Shown here: piece by piece, positions 1 to 6,590 of the stretch | Layout of the letters: each line of letters starts with the position of its first letter | Position numbering within the stretch: position 1 is the first letter of the stretch | Assembly: GCA_019239815.1 (NCBI GenBank) | Contig: JAFAZL010000245.1 | Location: 1-8,205, forward strand | DNA: 8,205 nucleotides | Source of the DNA: Acidobacteriota bacterium | GTDB lineage: Bacteria; Acidobacteriota; Terriglobia; Acidoferrales; UBA7541 | Direction: 5' to 3' | Notes under the pieces: model-generated | Database searches by the model: none | Told to the model about the DNA's origin: nothing | Seen by the model: only the letters and a program-made list of their open reading frames with translations | Program-made: the position numbers and the translations under genes

Positions 1-58
1 GCACGAAATCGCAGCCTGAACTTGCGGGGAAGGGAAGAAATCGCTTTCACTCCGCAGC

Positions 59-1228
59 CTAAACTCCGCCGCGAATCGCGTACACAACCAGGCCCGCCAC
101 AACTCCGCCCAGGATGAGCCACGCGGAGTTCACGCGCCATCGAAAGAGAGCCGTCGCTGCCACAATCGCTAGTCCCACTGTGATGTAGTCCACCAGCGAT
201 GCTCGCCCAAGCTGCCAACTGACGTATGCCATCAGTGCGAGCGAGCCAACATTGACGCCATCAAGGCACGCACTGGCGATCTTCGATTTGCGAATTCGCG
301 GAATAAGTGGTCCGCTCGCTGCCACCAGTAAGAACGCGGGCAAAAAAATTCCCACCGTAGCCACAACAGAACCGCGCAGCCCGCCCAGCAGGTAGCCGAC
401 GAAAGTTGCCGTCGTGAACACGGGGCCAGGCGTCAGTTGCCCGACCGCAACCGCATCGATCAACTGAGAATCCGTGAGCCACCCGCGATGGACCACCAGA
501 TCAGCGCGAAGAAATGCCAACAAAACGTATCCGCTCCCGAATACCACCGCGCCGATCTTCAGAAAAACCAGAAACAGCGATCCCAGACTGAGCGGCGCCA
601 ACGCCGCCCCGGCGCTCCCGAGACCAATCGTCGAAAGAGAGAATCCGGAAGCACCCTGTTTGCTTCCGGGTGTCTCAGGAAGAATCGCCGCTAGTCCCGC
701 GAGCAAAAGCAGCAGCAGCGGATGCAAACCAAGAAACGCCGCAACGAGCGCACACGCTCCGATAAGTCCGAGGAACGTCGTCTTCACCGCGGTTTTTCCC
801 AGCCCCCACAGCGCCTGAAGCACAACCGCGATCACCACCGGTTTTACTGCGTAGAGAATTCCCGACGCGGCGCCGAGCTTTCCGAAGTGGACATACAGCC
901 ACGCAAGAGCCGCCACGATCGCTGCCGCTGGCAAAATGAAGCAACTTCCCGCCACCAGCAGTCCGAGCCACCCGCCTCGCACATAGCCAATGTGAATCGC
1001 CAATTCGCTCGAACTCGGCCCAGGAATCAGATTGCTCGCTCCGAGCAAATCGAGGAACGCCTCCCGCGAAAGCCACCTCCGTCGCCGGACGAGCTCGTCC
1101 TCCATAATCGCGATGTGGGCCGCCGGCCCGCCAAATGCTGTTAACCCTAGCCGCAAAAAGAATGCCGCAAGTTCGCGCAACGACGTCTTTTGCGATACAC
1201 CATGTCCGCTAGGACCCTGTGCTTGCAT
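59..1228 (-). CDS. chrA: ChrA-type chromate/anion transporter with two CHR domains
   Basis: This is an inner-membrane protein of the CHR family, whose studied members export chromate (some may carry sulfate). Two homologous halves are visible. The first (about residues 17-190) carries FGGP at 32-35 and NLIPGP at 66-71. The second (about 215-385) carries FGSGY at 230-234 and QLTPGP at 264-269. Many hydrophobic segments lie between, and 389 residues is typical of the long, two-domain form. I chose the ATG at 1228. An in-frame TTG at 1240 would add four residues, and neither has a clear Shine-Dalgarno. It lies 42 nt downstream of the beta-barrel gene on the same strand, so it is probably the last gene of the oxidase cluster. 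The family call is firm. The substrate is inferred from the family, and no chromate reductase or ChrB regulator is visible in the window. Confidence 0.93.
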   Translation of the reverse strand: MQAQGPSGHGVSQKTSLRELAAFFLRLGLTAFGGPAAHIAIMEDELVRRRRWLSREAFLDLLGASNLIPGPSSSELAIHIGYVRGGWLGLLVAGSCFILPAAAIVAALAWLYVHFGKLGAASGILYAVKPVVIAVVLQALWGLGKTAVKTTFLGLIGACALVAAFLGLHPLLLLLLAGLAAILPETPGSKQGASGFSLSTIGLGSAGAALAPLSLGSLFLVFLKIGAVVFGSGYVLLAFLRADLVVHRGWLTDSQLIDAVAVGQLTPGPVFTTATFVGYLLGGLRGSVVATVGIFLPAFLLVAASGPLIPRIRKSKIASACLDGVNVGSLALMAYVSWQLGRASLVDYITVGLAIVAATALFRWRVNSAWLILGGVVAGLVVYAIRGGV

Positions 1229-1270
1229 TGGTGGATTCAAAACAGATAGAACACTCTTTCGAGTCTTGGA

Positions 1271-2092
1271 TCAATGGGTGCGAGGATTCAAGTCTCGCGA
1301 CAACATCAACTTCAGCGTCAGGCGGTCGGCGCCTCCACTCCAGCCCACGCCGACGCCGGCTTCCACGTTCAAAATTCCGCTTGTGCGATCCACTACAGCC
1401 CAGGTCTCATGAAATTGCTGATTGTGGGGAACAAAGCTGCGGAGCCGCCCAAATCCATCGTACTCTTCCACTGCGACCGCCCATTTTTGACTCAGGTTAT
1501 AGGCGACTCGGCCAGCCGGATTGTATTCCAGCCCCTTCACTCCGCCGGTGTAATCCGTATCCACGATCGGATTGTAGATAAGGTCCCACTGGTGCAGATG
1601 CACGCCGATGATCGGCCGAATTTCCGAGGTGATTCGCCTAGACTCCCAGTAGAGGGCATTGACGCTGAATTCGAAGTTCACTCCATAAAAAAGTTTGTGT
1701 TTCGCCGCGTGCGGTCGCACAAACAGCTCTCGAATCTTGAATCCATTAATCGTCGCTCCGTGATTCTCAGAATAGAGGCTATAGACCGGGAGATATAGCC
1801 CTTGCTCAAACCACGGCGTAACACCGTATGCCCATTCCGCGGTTCCATTAAAGGAGTTATTCGCGATGATCGCGCCAGGATAGTCGGGCGCAGCTCGACC
1901 GATCGGCGTGAAGTTGCTGTGGATCATCAGGTTAAACACGCCGGTCTCAGCGATCTGCGAATCGTAAACCTGGATCTCGTCCGTTTGCGCTGGCGTACTC
2001 AGCGGGACCGCAGCCAGCACCAATACAATCAATAACAAACGCCTGCGCGTGCAGAATGCGACCAGCAATCCCAAGTGAGCCCCCAGGGCCAC
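1271..2092 (-). CDS. Secreted, probable outer-membrane beta-barrel protein
   Basis: This is a 273-residue protein of unknown function. The N-terminus has a basic stretch (RRR at 16-18), a hydrophobic core (19-31) and a likely cleavage near STPAQ at 32-36, giving an exported mature protein. The rest has no hydrophobic helix. It alternates aromatic and polar residues, with segments such as EWAYGVTPWFEQGLYLPVYS at 86-105 and FYGVNFEFSVNALYWE at 135-150, and it ends in a strand-like LKLMLSRDL. This is the pattern of a small barrel of the kind often annotated as a putative outer-membrane transporter. The start is a GTG without an obvious Shine-Dalgarno, and internal TTG codons just downstream are alternatives. 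It sits 27 nt after the multicopper oxidase and 42 nt before chrA, which suggests an envelope role in the same metal-related unit. That role is inference. The barrel call is fairly sure, the function unknown. Confidence 0.82.
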   Translation of the reverse strand: MALGAHLGLLVAFCTRRRLLLIVLVLAAVPLSTPAQTDEIQVYDSQIAETGVFNLMIHSNFTPIGRAAPDYPGAIIANNSFNGTAEWAYGVTPWFEQGLYLPVYSLYSENHGATINGFKIRELFVRPHAAKHKLFYGVNFEFSVNALYWESRRITSEIRPIIGVHLHQWDLIYNPIVDTDYTGGVKGLEYNPAGRVAYNLSQKWAVAVEEYDGFGRLRSFVPHNQQFHETWAVVDRTSGILNVEAGVGVGWSGGADRLTLKLMLSRDLNPRTH

Positions 2093-2119
2093 CGCGTATC
2101 CAACCCGATTTAGTCCCGC

Positions 2120-3616
2120 TCAAGCGTAGTCAAACAGTGTCATAAACCCAAAATCCATATGCAACTGCTGGTGGCAGTGAAAGAGAGTCATCCCAGGATT
2201 GTCGGCAACAAAATCCACTTCCGCTTCCTGATAGCCTCCCAGCATTACGACATCCTTAATCACGCCCGCCGTCCCTTTTCCCGCCAGCTTCGTCAATTCA
2301 AAACTATGCCGATGCAGATGGATCGGATGAATATCGTCGCTCGCGTTGCGCATCTTGATCCGATATCGCTTACCTTGTTTCAAATGAAAGCTCGCCGGTG
2401 CCGGTGCTCCCATCATCGGGTACGCCACTCCATTGATCGTCCATCGATTGAATCCTTGCTCTGCCGCGTTGTCCTTCGCGAAAATCATCTCGATCGTTTC
2501 GTCCGGCGTCGCCGCTGTCGCGCCCGCAGTTCCAAATCGCGCATAACTCCACTTGAACGCGGGAGGCGCCACCCACTGCGCCTTTCCCTTTTGCCCCGCG
2601 TACTCGACGACAATGCCCATTCCATGCCCGCGATCTCCATCATCGAGGTCGCCCAGGATCCACACGCCCGGATGCGTCATGTGTACGACCGCCGAGACGC
2701 GTTCCGCCGTCCCGATCCACAGCACCGGAACCGTCGTCGGCTTCGGAACTGGATTTCCGTCCAACGCCACAACCTGAAACGTGTGCCCCGGCAACGCCAG
2801 GCTGCGAATCTCCGTCGCGCTCCCATTCAACACGTGAAACATCAAGCGTTCGCCTTGCTTCACGCGAATCGGCTCTCCATGCCCAAGCATTCGGCCGTTG
2901 ATCGTGAACGATCGATATCCAACCTCGTATCCATGCGCCATCCCTTTCCCCAGGGATGTCTTCATCGAAGCCTCACCAATCTCCTTGAGTTCCAGGTTCG
3001 GTTCGCCCGGCGACAAAAAATCCTGCGCCATGTCCCCGCCGCGGCTGAACTCAGGTTCGAACTCCTTCAACACCAGAAAAACTTCGCGGTCGTACCCTCC
3101 CGGCTCATTCGCAGGTTCGATATACACCGGCCCGACCTCGCCACCATACTGTCCCGCCGCCAGATTCGCGCCCGCCCGATTGTGGGTGTGATAAAAGCGA
3201 AATCCCGACGGACCTGGTGTGAATGTGACCTGTCTCTCTCCATGCGCTGGAATAAACGGCGTGCTTTCTTCTGCCGATCCGTCGACGTCCACCCCCACAC
3301 GCTGCCCGTGCCAGTGAAGCTGCTCCGGCGTATCGGTATCGTTGAAAATATCCACCGTGACTTGCCGTCCATCTTTGAAACGCAAGAGCGGCCCGGGAAA
3401 TTGGCCGTTGTAGGTAACCGCGGAGACGATTCTCTTAGGCGCAATCTCAATCGCCGAATTTTGGATGTGCAGCCTGTAGTCCGCTTGGCGATCGTTGCCA
3501 GCCACAAAGGACTCGAACACTCGGTCGCCAGCTGCGCCCGCGATGGGCATCCCGACGGCTGCAAACGCCGCGCCAGCCTCGAGAAATTTGCGCCGCGAAA
3601 TCGTCCTCGTTCCCAC
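2120..3616 (-). CDS. Tat-exported three-domain multicopper oxidase
   Basis: This laccase-like oxidase of 498 residues should oxidise a substrate (Cu(I), another metal or a phenol) and reduce oxygen to water in the periplasm. A Tat signal is visible (SRRKFLEAG at 7-15, then a hydrophobic stretch). All four copper motifs are present: HWHG at 101-104, HTH at 143-145, HPIHLHRH at 430-437 and HCHQQLH at 480-486. Together they supply ten histidines and Cys481 for the type 1, 2 and 3 centres. The residue five after His486, where CueO has Met and many laccases Leu, is Phe491. No Met-rich insert like that of CueO is evident, so I give no symbol. The GTG start is supported by AGGAGG four bases upstream and by the Tat motif right after it. 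It lies 37 nt after a small-protein gene and 27 nt before the barrel gene. Family and location are firm, the substrate unknown. Confidence 0.95.
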   Translation of the reverse strand: MGTRTISRRKFLEAGAAFAAVGMPIAGAAGDRVFESFVAGNDRQADYRLHIQNSAIEIAPKRIVSAVTYNGQFPGPLLRFKDGRQVTVDIFNDTDTPEQLHWHGQRVGVDVDGSAEESTPFIPAHGERQVTFTPGPSGFRFYHTHNRAGANLAAGQYGGEVGPVYIEPANEPGGYDREVFLVLKEFEPEFSRGGDMAQDFLSPGEPNLELKEIGEASMKTSLGKGMAHGYEVGYRSFTINGRMLGHGEPIRVKQGERLMFHVLNGSATEIRSLALPGHTFQVVALDGNPVPKPTTVPVLWIGTAERVSAVVHMTHPGVWILGDLDDGDRGHGMGIVVEYAGQKGKAQWVAPPAFKWSYARFGTAGATAATPDETIEMIFAKDNAAEQGFNRWTINGVAYPMMGAPAPASFHLKQGKRYRIKMRNASDDIHPIHLHRHSFELTKLAGKGTAGVIKDVVMLGGYQEAEVDFVADNPGMTLFHCHQQLHMDFGFMTLFDYA

Positions 3617-3620
3617 TGGA

Positions 3621-3626
3621 CCTCCT
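3621..3626 (-). promoter_or_regulatory. Shine-Dalgarno AGGAGG of the multicopper oxidase
   Basis: On the minus strand GAGGAGGTCCA precedes the GTG at 3616. This strong ribosome site, four bases from the start, fixes the GTG as initiation codon even though it is not ATG. Confidence 0.7.
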
Positions 3627-3653
3627 CGGCCGGCAACGCGAATGCTGATCGAC

Positions 3654-3854
3654 CTACCTCCCCATCATACTTTTTTTTAGTATCTCCAGGGCCCGTTCAG
3701 CTCGCCCTAGCGCCTCATGCTCTTCGCTGTCGGCATCCAGTGAACTGAGGCGCCGCTGCTCAATCGTGGCGATCGCCCGGTACACTAATCGCCGCTGTTT
3801 CTCAGGATCTTTCTCGGCCAGCGCCGCTATATAGTCATCCTGCCACGAATACAT
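3654..3854 (-). CDS. Small helical protein, W-Q/IEQR family (copy 1)
   Basis: This is a 66-residue soluble protein of unknown function. It is charged and probably helical: MYSWQDDY at 1-8, IEQRRLS at 31-37, DSEEHEAL at 42-49, then a Leu/Glu/Lys tail. A manual ungapped alignment with the protein at 6333-6545 gives 26 identities in 61 positions (Trp4, Gln5, Tyr8, IEQR 31-34, SEE 43-45), so the two are paralogues. The homology begins at this Met, which is why I place the start at 3854 although the frame is open further upstream to a TTG at 3944. GGAGG lies 11 nt upstream, a little far. It is 37 nt before the multicopper oxidase and probably its first operon partner. No transmembrane segment, signal peptide or Cys is present. 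I recall such small proteins as common in Acidobacteriota, without a known role. Confidence 0.78.
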   Translation of the reverse strand: MYSWQDDYIAALAEKDPEKQRRLVYRAIATIEQRRLSSLDADSEEHEALGRAERALEILKKSMMGR

Positions 3855-3961
3855 ATTTCGGCATTCCTCCAGGCACACTACTTCCCGATCGATATCCAAA
3901 AAATTGCGAAAATTCGTTAGCGGCAACCTATTCTCCGTTGCCAAAGATAAACGTCGGATAA

Positions 3962-3990
3962 ATGACCACTCATCAGCGCGCTGCTATACT
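3962..3990 (+). promoter_or_regulatory. Extended -10 promoter for the TPR gene
   Basis: ATGACC (3962-3967, four of six to TTGACA) is followed after 17 nt by TATACT (3985-3990, five of six to TATAAT). TG at 3982-3983 makes an extended -10 element. Transcription would begin near 3997, giving a leader of about 18 nt to the TTG at 4015. Confidence 0.6.
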
Positions 3991-4002
3991 GCCTGCATCG
4001 AC

Positions 4003-4007
4003 GGAGG
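4003..4007 (+). promoter_or_regulatory. Shine-Dalgarno GGAGG that sets a TTG start
   Basis: GGAGG lies seven bases before the TTG at 4015, ideal spacing. The ATG at 4030 is 22 nt away, too far for this site, so the TTG is favoured as the start of the TPR protein. Confidence 0.6.
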
Positions 4008-4014
4008 CCCAGTC

Positions 4015-5649
4015 TTGTTCCGAGCCTCAATGGTTTTCACGGTCGTCCTTGGGTTGGCCGCCGGCGCCGGAGCGCAGGAGCACACCCACGCGAACGCGAC
4101 GCAAGACCGGCTCGGAACAGTGCACTTCGAAACTTCCTGCAGCGCCCCCGCCCAAACAGAATTCGATCGCGCCGTAGCTCTTCTCCACTCCTTCGAATTC
4201 AGCCGTGCGATTGCTGGCTTCAACACGGCGCTCAAACTCGACGAAATCTGCGCCATCGCCTACTGGGGCATCGCTCTCAGCCAGTGGAGCAATCCCTTCG
4301 CCGTAGGGCTCAAAGACAAAACTCAACTACAAGCCGGCCGCGCAAGCTCGCAACTCGGAACTAAAGTCAGCGCCAAAACCGATCGTGAACGCGCATACCT
4401 CGCCGCCGTCGCAGCTCTCTACGAGAATTTCGAAAACTCGCCTCAGCGCTCACGCCTTCTCGCCTACCGCGATTCCATGGCAACACTCGCCTCGAAATAT
4501 CCGGCCGACACCGAAGCTCAAATCTTCTATGCCCTCTCGATCTCCGCATCCGAAGATCCCGCTGACAAGACGTACGCAGGTCGCCTCAAAGCAGGCGCGA
4601 TCCTGGAAAAATTGTTCGCGCAGCAGCCCGACCACCCCGGCCTCGCGCACTACATCATTCACACTTACGACGTCCCTCCGCTCGCTCCTCGCGCTCTCGA
4701 AGCCGCGCGCCGCTATTCCGAAATCGCTCCCGACGCTCCTCATGCGCTCCACATGCCCTCGCACACCTTCACGCGCACCGGCTATTGGCAGGATTCGATC
4801 GACAGCAATCTCGCTGCAGCCGCCTCGGCAAAGCGCGACGGTGAAACCGCCGAAGAACTTCACGCCAGCGATTACCTCGTCTACGCCTATCTGCAGAGCG
4901 GCCAGGACAACGCCGCAAATCAGGTACTCTCTTCGTTGTCCGAAATCTCCTCGCGTTTAGACCCCACCGTTGTCATCGGCGGCGCCGGTAGTCCCTCCGT
5001 CGCCTACTTCGCGCTCGCCGCAATTCCCGCAAGGGTCGCTCTCGAACACGGAGATTGGAGGCAAGCCGCTCAACTGGTTCCACAGCAATCGCCATTTCTC
5101 CACACGGTTGCGTTGACGTGGTTCGCGCGCGGCCTCGGGGCCGCTCGTCTCGGCCAAGCCCAAGGCGCGGAAGAGTCCGCCTCATCTCTGCAACAAATCC
5201 ACGACCGTTTGCAGAATTCCGGCGAGAACTACTGGTCGCTTCAGGTACAAATCGCGGAATTAGAAGTGCGCGCCTGGTCCGCCTATGCAGCTGGTCACCA
5301 CCAAGCAGCGCTCCGCCAACTCGAATCCGCTGCACAACTCGAAGACGGCACCGAAAAAAGCGCCGTTACGCCCGGACCGCTCGCGCCCGCGCGAGAGTTG
5401 CTCGGCGAAATGCTCCTTCTCGATAACCAGCCCGGGCTGGCGCTCGAACAATTCGAAGCCACTCTCGGAAAAGAACCGAACCGCTTCCGATCCACTTACG
5501 GAGCCGCTCAGTCCGCAAAGCTCTCCAATCGCCCAGACCGGGCGCGCAAATACTATCTTCAGCTCGCCAAAGTTTGCGAACACTCCGACAGCCCGGGCCG
5601 CCCGGAAATCCGCGAGGCCGCTGCATTTCTCGCTCAGGTACAGCCGTAG
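4015..5649 (+). CDS. Secreted tetratricopeptide-repeat protein
   Basis: This exported protein of 544 residues consists largely of helical repeats and probably works as a periplasmic scaffold or binding protein. A signal peptide is visible (residues 1-20, core VFTVVLGLAAGAGA, likely cleaved before QEHTH). The N-terminal unit has SCSAPAQ with Cys42, LHSF at 57-60, and CAIAYWGIALS at 79-89. Cys42 and Cys79 could form a disulfide. A His-rich stretch follows: LAHYIIHTYD at about 210-219 and PHALHMPSHTFTR at 242-254. Further TPR-like helices fill the C-terminal half, for example PGLALEQFEATLGKEPNRF. I recognise LHSF, AYWG and HMPSH as hallmarks of a family seen in Acidobacteriota and Proteobacteria, whose role I do not know. 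The frame is open back to 3904, but a promoter and GGAGG inside that stretch point to the TTG at 4015; the ATG at 4030 is second choice. It is transcribed away from the oxidase cluster. Confidence 0.9.
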   Translation: MFRASMVFTVVLGLAAGAGAQEHTHANATQDRLGTVHFETSCSAPAQTEFDRAVALLHSFEFSRAIAGFNTALKLDEICAIAYWGIALSQWSNPFAVGLKDKTQLQAGRASSQLGTKVSAKTDRERAYLAAVAALYENFENSPQRSRLLAYRDSMATLASKYPADTEAQIFYALSISASEDPADKTYAGRLKAGAILEKLFAQQPDHPGLAHYIIHTYDVPPLAPRALEAARRYSEIAPDAPHALHMPSHTFTRTGYWQDSIDSNLAAAASAKRDGETAEELHASDYLVYAYLQSGQDNAANQVLSSLSEISSRLDPTVVIGGAGSPSVAYFALAAIPARVALEHGDWRQAAQLVPQQSPFLHTVALTWFARGLGAARLGQAQGAEESASSLQQIHDRLQNSGENYWSLQVQIAELEVRAWSAYAAGHHQAALRQLESAAQLEDGTEKSAVTPGPLAPARELLGEMLLLDNQPGLALEQFEATLGKEPNRFRSTYGAAQSAKLSNRPDRARKYYLQLAKVCEHSDSPGRPEIREAAAFLAQVQP

Positions 5650-6027
5650 CGAGCTTTTCTCCAGCGTCACTGAGCCTGAAGCAAAATTACTGTTCTATCT
5701 TCCATCTCCTCAGCGAAAGCCTGTATTCCTGAGTGCTTGTCCCGCGTGATACGAATGGCATCAGTTGGAGAGAGGAAAGCGCGAGTGTTCGACTTCACGG
5801 CGGTTCGGGCGATTTCCAGAAAAATTGTGATCGAGAGTGACCCAGCGAAAATCGATCGCTACCTTGCTCGTCTTCACGCTGCCGTCAGCAGCCAATTTCA
5901 AAACAAACGAACACAAAGCGCTCCTTGTCGCAATACAAGGAAGAGCCGGTCCGCCCGCCGCCGGCGTTCGTAGTCACAAACCGCCCACCGCCCTCAAAAA
6001 TTTAATAGCCCTCGGAAAAGTGAAGGA
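5650..6027. other. Gene-poor stretch after the TPR gene
   Basis: These 378 nt separate the TPR gene from the zinc-ribbon gene. Apart from one weak small ORF (5755-5973) I see nothing convincing. There is no GC-rich hairpin with a T-run that would serve as terminator of the TPR gene. A second frame, open from 5837 to a TGA at 6029-6031, overlaps the zinc-ribbon ATG as ATGA, but its product does not look like a conserved protein. Confidence 0.5.
5755..5973 (+). CDS. Possible small protein, weak call
   Basis: This is an uncertain ORF of 72 residues from the ATG at 5755. Residues from about 12 to 48 look protein-like and helical (FDFTAVRAISRKIVIES, then DPAKIDRYLARLHAAV). The tail degenerates into Arg/Ser-rich sequence, as an out-of-frame or non-coding end might. 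A GTG at 5785, preceded by GAGAGG nine bases upstream, is an equally good start and would give 62 residues. The next frame is open over the second half (5837-6031), so a frameshift between the two is conceivable. I do not recognise the family. It could be a real small protein, a decayed gene, or chance. Confidence 0.35.
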   Translation: MASVGERKARVFDFTAVRAISRKIVIESDPAKIDRYLARLHAAVSSQFQNKRTQSAPCRNTRKSRSARRRRS

Positions 6028-6237
6028 ATGATGCACGTTTGTCCACAATGCCAAAGTTCAGATGTTCGCCGCTCTAGACGAAAACTGTATGAAAAAGTTC
6101 TGGCTCTATTTTTCGTCCGGCCATATCGGTGCCACGATTGTTACCATCGCTTCTTCGGTTCGATGACAAAACATCATTCGGTCAACCGAGAGGCATACCA
6201 AAGATCCGCGCCTAGGTTCCGCGAAGATTTCTCATAG
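6028..6237 (+). CDS. Small zinc-ribbon protein
   Basis: This is a 69-residue protein with two CxxC knuckles, CPQC (5-8) and CHDC (35-38), which should bind one zinc as a ribbon. Between them are a very basic stretch (RRSRRK at 14-19) and a short hydrophobic run (VLALFFV at 24-30). That run is too short for a sure membrane span. After the second knuckle come YHRFF and a polar tail. The start is either ATG at 6028 or the adjacent ATG at 6031. AAGGA touches the first, so the second may be used. I recall similar CPxC...RPxRCxDCxHRFF small proteins in Acidobacteriota, with no established function. Nucleic-acid binding or a membrane-proximal role would both fit. It reads the same way as the small W-Q protein and ppa, 95 nt before the former, which has its own promoter. 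Confidence 0.75.
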   Translation: MMHVCPQCQSSDVRRSRRKLYEKVLALFFVRPYRCHDCYHRFFGSMTKHHSVNREAYQRSAPRFREDFS

Positions 6238-6282
6238 CTCGCGACGCCATCGTTAACTGCAGATATCGAGTGATAGCACCAT

Positions 6283-6311
6283 TCGACAATGTCGCTACAT
6301 GGGCTTATACC
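6283..6311 (+). promoter_or_regulatory. Promoter of the second small W-Q protein
   Basis: TCGACA (6283-6288, five of six to TTGACA), a 17-nt spacer, and TATACC (6306-6311, four of six to TATAAT) lie just upstream of the gene. The predicted start near 6318 leaves a leader of about 15 nt containing the Shine-Dalgarno. Confidence 0.5.
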
Positions 6312-6321
6312 TGTTTTTCCC

Positions 6322-6327
6322 AGGAGG
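6322..6327 (+). promoter_or_regulatory. Shine-Dalgarno AGGAGG of the second small protein
   Basis: AGGAGG sits five bases before the ATG at 6333. It decides this start over the in-frame GTG at 6270, which lies upstream of the proposed promoter. Confidence 0.75.
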
Positions 6328-6332
6328 TCCCC

Positions 6333-6545
6333 ATGTATGCCTGGCAGCAGCCCTACCTGCAAGCTATGAAGGAAACCGACGACGAAAAAATGCCTCTTCA
6401 TCTTATGGAAGCGGTCGCCTCAATCGAGCAGCGCCTTTTGAGTCCGATCGATGAGAACTCCGAAGAGTTCAGGGCGATTCAATACACTCAACGCCGTGTA
6501 GAGACTCTTCTAAGAGAGCGTTGCCACCAGAGCGCTGGAAAATAG
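6333..6545 (+). CDS. Small helical protein, W-Q/IEQR family (copy 2)
   Basis: This is a 70-residue charged, probably helical protein of unknown function, paralogous to the one at 3654-3854. Both begin MYxWQ, have Tyr8, share IEQR at 31-34, Leu36-Ser37, Asp40 and SEE at 43-45, and align without gaps over 61 residues with 26 identities. The conserved part starts exactly at this Met, which has a near-perfect Shine-Dalgarno, so the start is well supported. The tail after residue 61 (ERCHQSAGK region) differs from copy 1 and carries one Cys. It has its own promoter and is followed after 147 nt by ppa. No membrane segment or signal is seen. Its strong expression signals suggest a well-made small protein, perhaps stress- or growth-related, but this is inference. 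Confidence 0.85.
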   Translation: MYAWQQPYLQAMKETDDEKMPLHLMEAVASIEQRLLSPIDENSEEFRAIQYTQRRVETLLRERCHQSAGK

Positions 6546-6590
6546 CGCGGGCACGCTCAGTAAATTTCGACATCTCAAGCAAAGACCGGA

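Noticed and set aside
1241..1290. Promoter for chrA (TTGATC, 17 nt, TTCTAT, minus strand)
   Set aside because: The -10 matches at only three of six positions and the site overlaps the end of the upstream gene; cotranscription is simpler.
3067..3679. Frameshift at the A-run fusing the first small protein to the oxidase
   Set aside because: A -1 slip leads into a different frame from the oxidase and a +1 slip soon meets a stop, so no fusion results.
2159..3748. A 529-codon open frame on the plus strand
   Set aside because: It is entirely antisense to the multicopper oxidase, which has all its copper motifs; the antisense product is Arg/His/Ser-rich without domains, a codon-bias shadow.
3904..4014. 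N-terminal extension of the TPR protein and an overlapping TTG-started extension of the first small protein
   Set aside because: The two would overlap head to head in a promoter region; the promoter and Shine-Dalgarno, plus the paralogue alignment, favour the shorter starts.
4027..5670. Several minus-strand ORFs of 60-137 codons under the TPR gene
   Set aside because: They lie opposite a well-supported gene, have no ribosome sites or recognisable domains, and are Arg/Gly-rich shadows.
5878..5892. Hairpin GCTGC-CGTCA-GCAGC as terminator of the TPR gene
   Set aside because: Only a five-bp stem, no T-run, and more than 220 nt past the stop.
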